From positions 1 through 64,000 of the forward strand of contig JAKSLI010000007.1 of NCBI GenBank assembly GCA_024401305.1: a stretch of 64,000 nt of DNA. Reading direction: 5' to 3'. The position numbers were made by a program, and so were the translations under genes. The first letter of the stretch is position 1. Each line of letters starts with the position of its first letter. This DNA is from Bacteroidaceae bacterium. GTDB taxonomy: Bacteria > Bacteroidota > Bacteroidia > Bacteroidales > Bacteroidaceae. A model generated the notes under the pieces. The model ran no database searches and was not told where the DNA came from. It was given only the letters and a program-made list of their open reading frames with translations. Shown here piece after piece: positions 15,601 through 23,907 of this stretch.

Positions 15601-15831
15601 TGATACTATTTTGTCATCCTGAGCAGTGTTTTTCGTAACTCTATGGGTTACGGATAAAAACTCTGCGGGAAACGATCAAAAACTCATAGACTTTTTACCC
15701 AAAACTCATAGAGATATTATGCAAAACTCTATGAGTTTTTTTGTGCCTTCCTAACAGGCACATTATCAATGACTTACAAAAAGCCCCTCCTGCCCATGAA
15801 AAGGCGGGAGGGGAGTGATACTATTTTGTCA
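15601..15831. repeat. 231-bp dispersed element bounded by TGATACTATTTTGTCA
   Basis: Identical 16-bp direct repeats at 15601-15616 and 15816-15831 bound a stretch rich in AAAACTCATAG / CTATGAGTTTT motifs. A related 230-bp element is at 39556-39785 with the same borders and similar interior (CTATGG-TTACGGA-AAAAACTC). Confidence 0.8.
15784..15814 (-). terminator. Intrinsic terminator after permease gene
   Basis: CCCCTCCxGCC/GGCxGGAGGGG stem; on the minus strand it is followed by CTTTTTG. It lies inside the 231-bp element, 30 bp beyond the permease stop. Confidence 0.7.
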
Positions 15832-15844
15832 GAATCCAAGGGGT

Positions 15845-18388
15845 TTATTGGGTCAAATACTCCGCAGCATTGGTCTTTGCCACCTTGTAGATCTTATGTC
15901 CTACGGTGAGAGCAGTGATGAGAGCAACGATGACTACTGCGCCGAAGTATGGGAGTAACATGTACATCCAGTCCTCAAGGTTCGGCCAATTGTTATCGGC
16001 TATGGAGATTGCGACGATGAGGGCAAGTCCAACGCCGAGCACAAGAGCGAAGGCTACCGCCATTGTACGGATGTAATAGCGTGAGAACAGTCGGATGATG
16101 TCCTTCGTCTTTGCTCCGTTCACCTTGCGTATGGCGATTTCTTTCTGGCGACCGCGTGTCTCGAGCGATACCGAAGAATAGACGGTAAGGATGATGCAGA
16201 GGATGCTGACTGCCACGAGGAGGAAGCACAACTGACCAATCACATTGTACAATTCAAACTCTTTGCACCATCTGTCGTAGGCTGTAACGCCATTATACGT
16301 TCCCGCCAGTTCAGGGAAATGCTTGTCCCATGTCTTTGCGATTTCCTCTTGCAGTTGCTCTGTCTTGCCGTTCTTTGCCTTGATGAGCAATTCGCTGGCG
16401 TTCTTGAAACTTTCGTCAAAATGCTTGCTGAGCATGGAGTCGCTTGCCACAACGTAGTATGAGCTCATATGGTGCTGGATTATTTCCTGTGGCAATGTAC
16501 GGACAAAGCCAAGGCAGACACATTGACTGCTGTCTGGAAGAAGGACCCCCTCAATCCCCTCGACCCCCTCAATCCCCCCAAGGGGGAGGTCTTTATTACC
16601 TTTGTTGGAGGTTTTCTTATCTGCAGAGCTATTAGAAGTTCCCCCTTGGGGGGTTAGGGGGTCGTTTCCTTTTTGGTTGGTTAGGGGGTTAAGCGCCTCA
16701 GCCATCTGCTTTGCTTCTTCAGGGAAAGCAAATACAGGAGTTGTTTCTGCATCGTATGGATGCTCTGTGCGCACTTCATTTTCAACGACCTTTCTGCCAT
16801 AGATAGTGAAGATTTCAGGGTTGGCATAGAAGCCGTTATAGTGATTGACGCTATCATCCAGATTAACATCCACTACGGCTATTCGTTCGTTATTGTATTC
16901 GCCTTGTTTCAAGCCGATGCGCTGAGTAAAGAATCTTGCCGTCTTGTCGGCAGAAGGGAACGTATTGCATTCCTTCTCAAACTCAGGTATTCTATCCGCG
17001 AATTCATCAGGAACAGCGATTTGACCAGTCAGGACAATGTTCTTGAAATCGTCCACTCCATGCTCCAAACCGAGTCGTTCGTCAGCGCCCATTTCCGATA
17101 AACCATACGTAACGAACAATGCGGCGATGAGGAAGAATGTTGCCACGAAATACTGTGCCACCTGCATTGTCTTTGTGAATGCACTCTTGTGGGCATAGCT
17201 TTTGCCAACAGTTTCGCTCAAAGGCTTGCTGATCACCTTGCGCAGCGAGAACCATGAGAGGACGATGGCGAAGAGGAATGTTGCGATGAGCACCTCTGCG
17301 ATAATCCGATAGATGGCATTGAGGTTGACATACATGATGTTCGCGAAGCTGAACAAGCCAATCTTAGGCATCATGAAGTCTTGGAATGCGTAGGCTATGA
17401 TGGCAGTGACGATGGCTGTGATGACTGCCACGATAAGGATTTCTGTCATATACAACCAGAAGAGTTGGCGTATCTGGGCTCCATTGCAACGACGCAATGC
17501 CATCTCACGACTGCGCAGAGTGAAGAGCTGGAGCTGCATCTTCAGATAACCAGAAAGACCGATTATCAGCACGCTTGCACCAAGGAAGACGAGAATCATG
17601 AATCCCAACAGCACCAAAGGAACGAAAGATTTGCCAAGACTACTTTCCGAGATCTCCTCGTACGGGCGAATGGTCTTCCTCTCCTTCGCGAACTGCTTGA
17701 AGTCGGCATCATCATCATTGAGGCGAATCTGAAGGCTGTAGATCTCCGTATTGAGAATGTCCTTTATGTCGCTCTTGTGCAGGTTCTTTGCACCCTCAAC
17801 AACAACGCAAATGCCATCGAAGTGATCCATGTTTGTATCAGAGATTACCACATCGCTAATCGGAGCATAGTGCGAATCTGCTATTCGTGCACCAATAGGT
17901 TCTACTCCCTTTTCGCGAAGCACATTTCCTGCCTGCTTGCCAATCACCACTGTGCCAGGCTTCAGCGTACCGATCTTCTTGCCTGTAACGACAGAGTAGA
18001 AATTGTTCTCCTTCAACCAATCAGGGCTTATGAATGAAAGCGTCTCCCATATTTTCCCTTCCTTGCCGTTCTTTCCTCGCAACGTGAACTCCGCGTTCAA
18101 CGGCGATTCATGGAACAGCACACTCTTCACGCTTGGTAATTGCTGGAGGGAGTCGGCAAAGGCGATGGTGGTAGGTGCTATTCCGTCAAGGTCAGAGTTG
18201 ATGCTCCAACTATTGATAAACTTGCTGTCGAGCTCATGCTTCACAGTGTAATGCCACCAGGCATTGGTGAAGTAGAGAGTGATGCCGAAGCAGATAATGC
18301 CCACAGAGAGGCAGAGTATTGAAACGATGTTCTGTACCTTGTACTTCAGGATGTTTCGCCATCCGCTTTTGAGATTGTGAAGAATCAT
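15845..18388 (-). CDS. ABC transporter permease, MacB/FtsX family, with repeat-encoded insertion
   Basis: An 847-aa inner-membrane permease with two MacB_PCD/FtsX halves. The N-terminal membrane helix (about 18-40) is followed by a periplasmic domain, three helices (about 262-385), a fifth helix (about 412-432), a second periplasmic domain and three C-terminal helices (about 718-835). Proteins of this family move lipoproteins, peptides or antibiotics outwards using a LolD/MacB-type ATPase; the ATPase at 9164 is a likely partner. Residues about 566-616 (QGGTSNSS and GGIEGVEGIEGV segments) are encoded by G/C-rich repeats inserted into the second periplasmic domain. Promoter and palindromic operator are upstream (18473-18570). 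Confidence 0.9.
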   Translation of the reverse strand: MILHNLKSGWRNILKYKVQNIVSILCLSVGIICFGITLYFTNAWWHYTVKHELDSKFINSWSINSDLDGIAPTTIAFADSLQQLPSVKSVLFHESPLNAEFTLRGKNGKEGKIWETLSFISPDWLKENNFYSVVTGKKIGTLKPGTVVIGKQAGNVLREKGVEPIGARIADSHYAPISDVVISDTNMDHFDGICVVVEGAKNLHKSDIKDILNTEIYSLQIRLNDDDADFKQFAKERKTIRPYEEISESSLGKSFVPLVLLGFMILVFLGASVLIIGLSGYLKMQLQLFTLRSREMALRRCNGAQIRQLFWLYMTEILIVAVITAIVTAIIAYAFQDFMMPKIGLFSFANIMYVNLNAIYRIIAEVLIATFLFAIVLSWFSLRKVISKPLSETVGKSYAHKSAFTKTMQVAQYFVATFFLIAALFVTYGLSEMGADERLGLEHGVDDFKNIVLTGQIAVPDEFADRIPEFEKECNTFPSADKTARFFTQRIGLKQGEYNNERIAVVDVNLDDSVNHYNGFYANPEIFTIYGRKVVENEVRTEHPYDAETTPVFAFPEEAKQMAEALNPLTNQKGNDPLTPQGGTSNSSADKKTSNKGNKDLPLGGIEGVEGIEGVLLPDSSQCVCLGFVRTLPQEIIQHHMSSYYVVASDSMLSKHFDESFKNASELLIKAKNGKTEQLQEEIAKTWDKHFPELAGTYNGVTAYDRWCKEFELYNVIGQLCFLLVAVSILCIILTVYSSVSLETRGRQKEIAIRKVNGAKTKDIIRLFSRYYIRTMAVAFALVLGVGLALIVAISIADNNWPNLEDWMYMLLPYFGAVVIVALITALTVGHKIYKVAKTNAAEYLTQ
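16541..16695 (-). repeat. G/C-rich dispersed repeats inside the permease gene
   Basis: A 9-nt array (ACCCCCTCA, ATCCCCTCG, ACCCCCTCA, ATCCCCCCA; 16547-16582) and a second hairpin copy (16638-16673, CCCCCTTGGGGGGTTAGGGG) flank an 80-bp linker. All are read in frame by the permease. Confidence 0.85.
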
Positions 18389-18430
18389 GGGATGTATGAT
18401 TTTTGATGTATGATTTATGATTTACGATTT
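18389..18430 (-). repeat. Heptanucleotide array in the permease leader
   Basis: Units of TGTATGA, TTTTTGA, TGTATGA, TTTATGA, TTTACGA on the plus strand, immediately upstream of the permease ATG (18388). A closely related array precedes the response regulator (22117-22150). Confidence 0.75.
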
Positions 18431-18472
18431 TCAGGAAACTCGGAATTGCGCACTTCCTTTGTTTTCCGATTG

Positions 18473-18504
18473 CAAAGTTACAGTTTTCGTCACTTCCACG
18501 CAAG
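18473..18504 (-). promoter_or_regulatory. Promoter of permease gene
   Basis: -7 box TAACTTTG (18480-18473) with a -33-like CTTG at 18504-18501, 20 bp apart on the minus strand. Confidence 0.6.
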
Positions 18505-18529
18505 GTTTTTCTCGTTCCAAATGGCATGC

Positions 18530-18570
18530 TGTATGAAAATTAGACACAATAGTGTATGATTCTTTTACAC
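18530..18570. promoter_or_regulatory. Two-part palindromic operator, site 2
   Basis: TGTATGAAAATTAGACA (18530-18546, a degenerate left palindrome) followed by GTGTATGATTCTTTTACAC (18552-18570), which differs from the site 1 counterpart at one position. It lies upstream of the permease promoter. Confidence 0.65.
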
Positions 18571-18597
18571 TATCCTTTTGTAGCGCATAAAATAAAA

Positions 18598-18632
18598 GGC
18601 ACACAAACTTACTAAGCGTAAATCTGTGTGCC
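18598..18632 (-). terminator. Terminator of AAA ATPase gene
   Basis: GGCACACA/TGTGTGCC stem; on the minus strand it is followed by TTTTATTTTATG. Confidence 0.65.
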
Positions 18633-18653
18633 AATATTGTTATGATAAGTATT

Positions 18654-19796
18654 CTAATAATTTCGCAACCATTCCGAAAGAAAATAGTCATACACATAAT
18701 ATGCTCCTTCTGGTGTACGCGTTATGATGTCTTTTTCGAGCAATCCCTTTATTGCAGACTGAACACTACTGGCAGATGCTAAATGGTGGCGACGTATGAA
18801 AGCAGAAGAATTGACCTGAATTACCTGCCCCTCGCGAGCAATAGCCATGATTACCATTTTCTGTTTTGCAGACAGGAATGACAATAGCATCTGGTAATTA
18901 TCTTTTTGAGCGGAGAGAACATTGTCTATAGCTATAGGAATCATTGCGGCTTCGCAGTTATGCCCCGTCTCTGTCATAGCAAATAATTCATTGAGAACGG
19001 AATGTACATACCATGTGCATCCATTGTATCTGTCGTAAATCACGGGCAACACATCTGCTGATAATGTCTTGCCATAATTACTGAACATGCGCTGGGCAAA
19101 CTCGTTGTATTTGTCTTTGTCAATAGGATCAAGAGACATTGCCGTAGAACTGGCATAGAAAGGCTTTGAAGGAGAGAGGAACATCTGGGCTATGGAGTGG
19201 CGTTTGCTGCCGCAATAAATGAATGATGTATTGCGACAATGCTGTATCCTCGTTCGCAGAATTGCCTCTACGTTCTTTTCCTCGTATTCCGAAATCTGCT
19301 GAAATTCATCGAAAGCGACAATGCAGGGACGGTCAGCCTTCTCAAGATACTGGAAGATCTCATCAAGCGTAGTCTGCTCATGTTCTATGCTACCAATACT
19401 AAAGTCCATTCCAGTGTCACCGGTAATAGGGTCGAAAGATACTCCAAGGTGGACGGAACGGAAGAAATCCACAATCCTATCAAACATCTTCTCCTTATCG
19501 GAACGCAGTGTGTCAAGCACAGCCTTACCGAATAGATATACAAGTTCGCGAAGTGTATTCGTTCCGTATAGGTCTATGAAGAGCGTGTAATACTCATCTT
19601 TTATCTCCTGTTGTGCAAAGTAATGACATATTACTCCGGTTTTTCCCATACGCCTCGGAGCTGTAAAGAATACGTTACGTCCGTTGCGGATATGAGAAGA
19701 AAGCTGTTGCAATTCCGTTTCCCTGTCACAGAAATACTCTGCAGAAACATATTTCCCCACCACGAATGGGTTATCTAACACCCTGTTTTTCATCAC
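18654..19796 (-). CDS. AAA ATPase with C-terminal winged helix (archaeal-ATPase-like family)
   Basis: A 380-aa P-loop ATPase. Walker A is in APRRMGKTG (about 44-53); a hydrophobic-Asp-Glu Walker B (IVAFDEFQQI, about 160-169) and a sensor-like FIYCGSKRH follow. The C-terminus (about 305-380) is a winged-helix domain. The layout matches the archaeal_ATPase/ATPase_2 family frequent in Bacteroidetes and often exchanged between strains; its role is not established. Its own promoter (19850-19880) and terminator (18598-18632) make it an independent unit lying between the permease and the thioredoxin-fold gene. Confidence 0.75.
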   Translation of the reverse strand: MMKNRVLDNPFVVGKYVSAEYFCDRETELQQLSSHIRNGRNVFFTAPRRMGKTGVICHYFAQQEIKDEYYTLFIDLYGTNTLRELVYLFGKAVLDTLRSDKEKMFDRIVDFFRSVHLGVSFDPITGDTGMDFSIGSIEHEQTTLDEIFQYLEKADRPCIVAFDEFQQISEYEEKNVEAILRTRIQHCRNTSFIYCGSKRHSIAQMFLSPSKPFYASSTAMSLDPIDKDKYNEFAQRMFSNYGKTLSADVLPVIYDRYNGCTWYVHSVLNELFAMTETGHNCEAAMIPIAIDNVLSAQKDNYQMLLSFLSAKQKMVIMAIAREGQVIQVNSSAFIRRHHLASASSVQSAIKGLLEKDIITRTPEGAYYVYDYFLSEWLRNY

Positions 19797-19849
19797 TTTG
19801 ATGCAATTATTATATTTTCAATAATTATAAATATGATAATTTGTCAATG

Positions 19850-19880
19850 CAAAGGTAAGAAAAAGTTTTTTATTTGCAAA
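19850..19880 (-). promoter_or_regulatory. Promoter of AAA ATPase gene
   Basis: -7 TACCTTTG (19857-19850) and -33 TTTG (19880-19877) with a 19-bp spacer, minus strand. Confidence 0.65.
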
Positions 19881-19896
19881 TATTTTATGCAAAGAG

Positions 19897-21909
19897 TTAG
19901 AATCTTTCCGCGAGTTTCTTCAGCTCTTCGCTATTGAACTGACCTACATGGAAGTCGCTTTCGATGAGTTTGCCTTCCTTGTTTACGAGTGCTCCACGAG
20001 GGATGGCTGTGAAGTTTATCATCGCTTCAAGCTGCTTCCATTCGTTCTGTGTGACATAGACATGCTCGCCCTTGATGTTGTTCTCGCCCATCCATTTCTC
20101 GGCAGCAGGCTTCTGATTTTCGGTTGTGATATAGATGAACTTGACATTCTCGTCCTTCATCTCCTCTACGAGCTTTTTCTGGCTCATCATTCCTGAACGG
20201 CAAGGTCCGCAACTCATTCCCCAGAAGTCTAGGAAGAGAGTGCTGCCTTTGTACGGAGAGACGAGCTTGTTCCAAAGTACCTGCTGCTCTTCTGTCCAGT
20301 TGTTGTCATTGTCGGTAGCGGCAGCATCGGTTGCTTTCACGAATTTGCGATACATGCTTGTGACTGTCTGTGCCACATTAACATTCTGCATGCCAGCCAA
20401 TGCTTCACCCACACCCTTTGCCACAGCATCAAGTATCTCTTCACGATGCTCTGTAAAATTACCGAGTTTGTCTTCCTTCTGAATATCCTCTAAACGTCTT
20501 ACGATATCTTGTGAGAGATAGAGGTCGTTCATGAAAGTGCCTGCCATGCCATAATCATCGCGGCGACGCTGGCTATAATGGTTTTCATCAATCTTAACTG
20601 GCTCCCAAGAGAAGAGTAGAGGGCCATAGAGCGTACGGTTGACGAACACCCACTGGTTGCTTTCGCTTAGGGCAAGAGGATTGTTATATATGAGTTCCTT
20701 GTTCTTAAGCAGAGTACCATAGACGGTTTGAAGGTCGAGCTTTACATAATTGGGATTCGGTTCACTATTCCAACTTCCATCTTCATCCTGTGTATAGTTT
20801 CTTGCCTTGTAGGTATAGCTTGACACAACATCCTCTATCTCAATACACTTGTTTGTAAGGAGCGAAATCATCACGAGGTCTTTGCCACGGGTGCTGAGCG
20901 GAGAATTGATGAGAGCCTGACGGAGTTCCTCGTCGGCAATGATCTCGTTAGTCTGGTTAGCCCAACGCTCAAGGAGTGCCTGGGTGGCGTCCTTTCCTTT
21001 TTCTATAATAGCCTGAGCCTGTTCGTATTCGTATTCTTTCCTGCCATATTTCTCCATGAACTTAGGCAGAAGAGTGTTTATCATTGCCGACTCGCTATTG
21101 CTGCGGAAAGTCTTGAAACGAGGTCCCGAACCGTCAGGAGCAGAGTCTATGGCGGAGAACATCTCTATTGTGTCGCCAGGAGCGATGAAGACATTACCGA
21201 AAGGCTGGGTGAAAACAAACTGCGCATGAGGGATGTTCAGGTCGAGGGTGTAGCAGTTGTCCTCGTCCATAGACACTACGGAGTTCTCTTCCTGACGGGT
21301 TATCTGATTCTGCACACGGGCAGTAGCATTTGGAAGAATGCTTGCAAGCTCCTTTGGAATCTTTGTTACGTGAATCTTAAGCAGCGCCTTGCCGCTTTCT
21401 ATCGCTCCCTTGTAAGGCTCGTTGCTAAACTTCCATTCATTGTCAGGGGTGAAAGGTTGGCTCATATAATAGTCGTAGTTGAGCGATTCCGGGTCGAAGC
21501 CCTTAGCCTTCTTGCTCGCTTTCGCCTTTGGTTGCAGCTTTATGCCATAGTAGTTGCCCAGAGGATTATTGCCCACCTCTATATAATTGAACTCCTTGAC
21601 ATTGGCGTCGAGAGGCTCGAAATATACGGTGCAAGGCGTTTCTTTGGTAGCTTGTTCGTAAGCCTTGATGCCTTCTACGCGGAGGAACTTAAACTCCTTG
21701 CCTGTGTTGCGGTCGGCAAGCACGGTGTTGTTGATGATGGAGCAGTGTGGCATGAGCATGCCACGAACGATGGTAGCCTCCTTCGTCAGTTCAATCTCGG
21801 TGATTGTCATCCACGAAGCAGCGTATTCTATCTCAGGATTCTTGATAACCTTGCCTGCGAAAAGGTGCAGGGAGATAAAGAGTAGGATTAAGGTCAATAA
21901 GTGTTTCAT
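19897..21909 (-). CDS. Exported thioredoxin-fold protein (TlpA/ResA-like)
   Basis: A 670-aa exported protein. The signal peptide is residues 1-18. A long N-terminal region of unknown fold is followed by a C-terminal thioredoxin domain (about 545-670) with the redox motif CGPC (near 564-567) in FLDFWGMSCGPCRSG and the cis-Pro loop TAIPRGALVNKEGKLIES. Such proteins reduce periplasmic disulfides or support envelope stress responses. Promoter: -7 TAATTTTG (21954-21947) with CTTG 19 bp upstream. It is transcribed divergently from the response regulator, and the operator at 22025-22065 lies between them, so it may belong to the same regulon. Confidence 0.8.
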   Translation of the reverse strand: MKHLLTLILLFISLHLFAGKVIKNPEIEYAASWMTITEIELTKEATIVRGMLMPHCSIINNTVLADRNTGKEFKFLRVEGIKAYEQATKETPCTVYFEPLDANVKEFNYIEVGNNPLGNYYGIKLQPKAKASKKAKGFDPESLNYDYYMSQPFTPDNEWKFSNEPYKGAIESGKALLKIHVTKIPKELASILPNATARVQNQITRQEENSVVSMDEDNCYTLDLNIPHAQFVFTQPFGNVFIAPGDTIEMFSAIDSAPDGSGPRFKTFRSNSESAMINTLLPKFMEKYGRKEYEYEQAQAIIEKGKDATQALLERWANQTNEIIADEELRQALINSPLSTRGKDLVMISLLTNKCIEIEDVVSSYTYKARNYTQDEDGSWNSEPNPNYVKLDLQTVYGTLLKNKELIYNNPLALSESNQWVFVNRTLYGPLLFSWEPVKIDENHYSQRRRDDYGMAGTFMNDLYLSQDIVRRLEDIQKEDKLGNFTEHREEILDAVAKGVGEALAGMQNVNVAQTVTSMYRKFVKATDAAATDNDNNWTEEQQVLWNKLVSPYKGSTLFLDFWGMSCGPCRSGMMSQKKLVEEMKDENVKFIYITTENQKPAAEKWMGENNIKGEHVYVTQNEWKQLEAMINFTAIPRGALVNKEGKLIESDFHVGQFNSEELKKLAERF

Positions 21910-21946
21910 TTTTGTAAATAATAGGTTAATAGCTGATATCTGAGTG

Positions 21947-21977
21947 CAAAATTAACCATTTTCTTTGTTATAGCAAG
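21947..21977 (-). promoter_or_regulatory. Promoter of TlpA-like gene
   Basis: -7 TAATTTTG (21954-21947), 19-bp spacer, CTTG (21977-21974), minus strand. Confidence 0.55.
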
Positions 21978-22024
21978 TTTTTTTATCCCCATTTTCAGAT
22001 AACCCCTTATTGAAAGGCTCAAAA

Positions 22025-22065
22025 TGTATGAAAATCATACACTTTGCAGCAGTATCAGAATACAC
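22025..22065. promoter_or_regulatory. Two-part palindromic operator, site 3
   Basis: TGTATGAAAATCATACA (22025-22041) is identical to site 1; the second half (AGTATCAGAATACAC, 22051-22065) is degenerate. It lies upstream of the response regulator promoter and between divergent genes. Confidence 0.65.
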
Positions 22066-22078
22066 AGACGCACTTTTC

Positions 22079-22109
22079 TTTGGCAATTAAATAAAATGTA
22101 TTACCTTTG
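22079..22109 (+). promoter_or_regulatory. Promoter of response regulator gene
   Basis: -33 TTTG (22079-22082), 19-bp spacer, -7 TACCTTTG (22102-22109). The transcript starts near 22116 inside a heptanucleotide array (22117-22150). Confidence 0.7.
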
Positions 22110-22152
22110 CCGTCAAATCATACATCATACATCATAAATCGTAAATGATATT

Positions 22153-22683
22153 ATGGGAAACTACAACACAATACTCGTGGTGGACGACAATCCTGCCATC
22201 CTTACCGCAGCAAAGATTTGTCTTGCTGGTGTCTTTGATCGTGTCATTACGCTTTCTACGCCGGAGAACATCCTCACTACGCTTCAGCAGGAGCGTGTGG
22301 ATGTGATAATGCTCGACATGAACTTCTCGCTCGGCGTAAACTCCGGACAGGAAGGAATGATGTGGTTGCAGGCAGTAAACCGTCGTCATCCTGATACTCC
22401 TATCGTGCTCATCACGGCATACGCGGATGTAAAGCTTGCAGTTCGTGCACTGAAAGCTGGTGCTACCGACTTCGTATCAAAGCCATGGGACAACGACGAA
22501 CTCATCCGCACGCTGAAAGATGCCGTCGATAAGAACCAGGCTGTCCTGCCTTTGGAACAGTTGGAAGCAGAGCATGTCCGCATGGTTGTGGATAAATGCC
22601 ACGGCAACATGAGCAAGGCTGCCGAGATGCTTGGCATAACACGCCAGACACTTTACGCTAAACTAAAAAAGACCCACCCCTAA
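22153..22683 (+). CDS. Response regulator, receiver plus Fis-type HTH, no AAA+ domain
   Basis: A 176-aa response regulator. The receiver domain (1-125) has the acidic pair DD11-12, phospho-acceptor Asp55 (IMLDMNF), Thr/Ala in LITAYAD and Lys near 107 (VSKPWDND). The C-terminus (about 135-176) is a Fis-type HTH (HGNMSKAAEMLGITRQTLYAKLK). The sequence reads like Bacteroidetes NtrC-family regulators, which carry a central AAA+ sigma-54-activating domain of about 230 residues; here it is absent, giving a RegA/PrrA-like layout. Its stop codon (TAA) is formed by a G/C-rich repeat. The kinase gene follows. It is the likely binder of the palindromic operators at 9926, 18530 and 22025. Confidence 0.85.
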   Translation: MGNYNTILVVDDNPAILTAAKICLAGVFDRVITLSTPENILTTLQQERVDVIMLDMNFSLGVNSGQEGMMWLQAVNRRHPDTPIVLITAYADVKLAVRALKAGATDFVSKPWDNDELIRTLKDAVDKNQAVLPLEQLEAEHVRMVVDKCHGNMSKAAEMLGITRQTLYAKLKKTHP

Positions 22684-22712
22684 CCCCTCCCTTTCAAGGA
22701 GGGGAAGAGATA
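22671..22712 (+). repeat. G/C-rich repeat forming the response regulator stop codon
   Basis: ACCCACCCCTAACCCCTCCC then CAAGGAGGGGAAG; the TAA at 22681-22683 ends the response regulator. Confidence 0.8.
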
Positions 22713-22749
22713 CCTTTTATACTTTGAAACTGCTATACTCTATAAACAA

Positions 22750-23694
22750 ATGTATTATTCATTAACTAATGTTATCGTCCTACCTTGCACTGCAATACTA
22801 TCTTCTCCCCTCCTTGTAAGGGAGGGGCTGGGGGTGGGTCCGTTGGGTCCGTTGGGTCCTTTGGTTCTGTTGGCTCTGCTGTTGATAATCTGCGCTATAT
22901 TATTCTACCACCATCAGAAACTTCTTGCCGACCGAGCTCACTTGATGCGAGAAGCCATGCGCAACCGCGACTTCTCTTTCCGATTGCCAACGAAAGGACT
23001 TTTCTTCGGCGAGCGTGCACTGCAAGAGGCGCTCAACGACCTTGGCACAGACATCAATCGACTTGTGGCAAAGAACGAGGTGGAGTCGTGGCAGAAGCTC
23101 ACGCGCGTACTTACGCATGAAATAATGAACGCGACAACACCGATAAGCAGCATCAGTCAGGCGTATCTGAGCAATCCGAACATCAAGGGAACTCCATACG
23201 AAGAAGGCATTCGTGCCATTCACGACACGAGCACCGGACTATCAGTCTTCGTGGATAGCTATCGCAAACTGACGCAGCTCCAGGAGCCGGTGCCAACAAG
23301 CATACAGCTCTCCGATTTCTTGGGAGTCATCAAGAACCTTTATCCGAACATCTGTTGGCATATTGACATCCCCTCATCAGCAACCATCCGCGCCGACGAG
23401 AACCTGCTTCGACAAGTCTTCATAAACATCATAAAGAATGCTGTCGAGGCTGGTGCCGACGATGTTGATGTTCGTTTCCGTGACAACACCATCAGCATAA
23501 GCAACAATGGCAAACCGATTCCTGCCGATGTGGCCCGCGAAATCTTCATTCCGTTCTTCACGACAAAGAAGACAGGCACAGGCATCGGACTCGCCCTCTC
23601 GCGCCAAGTACTGATTATGCAAGGCGGCAACCTCACCCTCGCCGAGCGACCTGTCAATGGTTATCACGTCACTTTTGTCATCACCCTCGCATAA
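22750..23694 (+). CDS. Sensor histidine kinase with repeat-derived N-terminus
   Basis: A 314-aa histidine kinase. The H-box is RVLTHEIMNATTPISS (His near 123), the N-box INIIKNAVEAG (about 220-230), a degenerate D-box (ISISNNGKPI) and the G2 box TGTGIGLALSRQ (about 280-290). A single membrane segment (about 37-53) precedes it. Partners of NtrC-like regulators in Bacteroidetes usually have two helices and a periplasmic sensor; here residues 18-46 are encoded by a G/C-rich hairpin repeat plus a 9-nt array (GGGTCCGTT units, giving GPLGPLGPL), so the sensor region appears lost and rebuilt. Translation could also start further in. It is paired with the regulator 66 bp upstream. Confidence 0.8.
   Translation: MYYSLTNVIVLPCTAILSSPLLVREGLGVGPLGPLGPLVLLALLLIICAILFYHHQKLLADRAHLMREAMRNRDFSFRLPTKGLFFGERALQEALNDLGTDINRLVAKNEVESWQKLTRVLTHEIMNATTPISSISQAYLSNPNIKGTPYEEGIRAIHDTSTGLSVFVDSYRKLTQLQEPVPTSIQLSDFLGVIKNLYPNICWHIDIPSSATIRADENLLRQVFINIIKNAVEAGADDVDVRFRDNTISISNNGKPIPADVAREIFIPFFTTKKTGTGIGLALSRQVLIMQGGNLTLAERPVNGYHVTFVITLA
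22803..22876 (+). repeat. G/C-rich hairpin repeat and 9-nt array inside the kinase gene
   Basis: TCCCCTCCTTGTAAGGGAGG hairpin, then units GGGTCCGTT, GGGTCCGTT, GGGTCCTTT, GGTTCTGTT, GGCTCTGCT. It codes for the start of the membrane helix. Confidence 0.8.
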
Positions 23695-23907
23695 AAAAGC
23701 CACTCTTACGGATTGTAATCAAAACAAGCAAATACAATTATAACACACAAGCAAAATGTGCTTCAATATTTACAATTCGTAAGTAAACCGCCTTTATTTT
23801 CCATTTTCTGTAAGCGAAAAAGCCGAAAAATGCCGTTTTTGTGTTAATTTTGCACCGACAACCAATACAAAAACTAATAGATTTTAACACAAAAAACTGG
23901 TAAAAAG

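Noticed and set aside
15601-15831. Insertion sequence
   Set aside because: No transposase and no terminal inverted repeats; borders are direct repeats.
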